Positions 12,789-12,800 of a DNA stretch of 12,800 bases are shown piece by piece (the stretch's first letter is position 1; every line of letters starts with the position of its first letter). Origin of the DNA: Ruminococcaceae bacterium UBA1734. GTDB taxonomy: Bacteria > Bacillota > Clostridia > Oscillospirales > Acutalibacteraceae. Location: NCBI GenBank assembly GCA_002315765.1, contig DCIE01000049.1, positions 607 through 13,406 on the forward strand, written 5' to 3'. The notes under the pieces are model-generated. The model saw nothing but the letters and a program-made list of their open reading frames with translations, had not been told where the DNA came from and did no database searches. Made by a program: the position numbers and the translations under genes.

Positions 12789-12800
12789 TTACTGCACCTC

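Noticed and set aside
1..12800. Mobile elements, phage genes, CRISPR arrays or defence systems
   Set aside because: No transposase, integrase, Cas-like protein, direct-repeat array or terminal inverted repeats were seen; gene content is housekeeping and transport.

Overview
The window looks like ordinary chromosome from an AT-rich, Gram-positive anaerobe of the class Clostridia, plausibly a gut Oscillospiraceae/Ruminococcaceae-type bacterium. The evidence is near-consensus GGAGG ribosome sites, several perfect TTGACA-17-TATAAT promoters, a tRNA-sensing T-box leader, a sodium-pumping decarboxylase whose biotin carrier is a separate polypeptide, a YajC-TIGR04086 pair, and a Cys-rich protein of clostridial type. 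No mobile element, CRISPR array, rRNA or tRNA gene was seen. Taxonomy is inferred from style only.

Layout. (1) 38-3398, minus strand: an operon transcribed gamma - biotin carrier - beta - alpha for a Na+-translocating oxaloacetate decarboxylase. Its promoter is at 3468-3496 and its terminator at 38-72. (2) 3399-3971: a regulatory region with the decarboxylase promoter, a divergent extended -10 promoter, and a complete T-box riboswitch whose specifier codon reads UGG (Trp). (3) 3972-6748, plus strand: trpX-trpY-trpZ, a predicted tryptophan ABC importer, closed by a 16-bp terminator hairpin. (4) 6805-8199, minus strand: a Cys-rich protein of unknown function, and trmL, a tRNA wobble-base methyltransferase. 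(5) 8315-8923, plus strand: a small membrane protein whose promoter shares its -35 bases with that of trmL. (6) 9048-11127, plus strand: a membrane-anchored G5/M23 peptidase, yajC, and a TIGR04086-type membrane protein. (7) 11114-12147, minus strand: azlC-azlD, a branched-chain amino-acid exporter pair. (8) 12210-12788, minus strand: two small conserved-looking proteins of unknown function.

How parts work together. Under tryptophan starvation, uncharged tRNA-Trp should stabilise the T-box antiterminator and switch on trpXYZ. All three transporter proteins (893 residues) contain no tryptophan, so the importer can be made when its substrate is missing. Only a possible 14-codon ORF between the T-box and trpX holds a Trp codon. 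The decarboxylase operon turns oxaloacetate decarboxylation into a sodium gradient and is transcribed away from trpXYZ.

I see no wholly new system. The points most worth a second look are the Trp-free transporter with its layered leader, the Cys-rich protein, the trmL/8315 promoter pair with interlocked -35 boxes, and a terminator whose 3' arm doubles as the ribosome site of the next gene.
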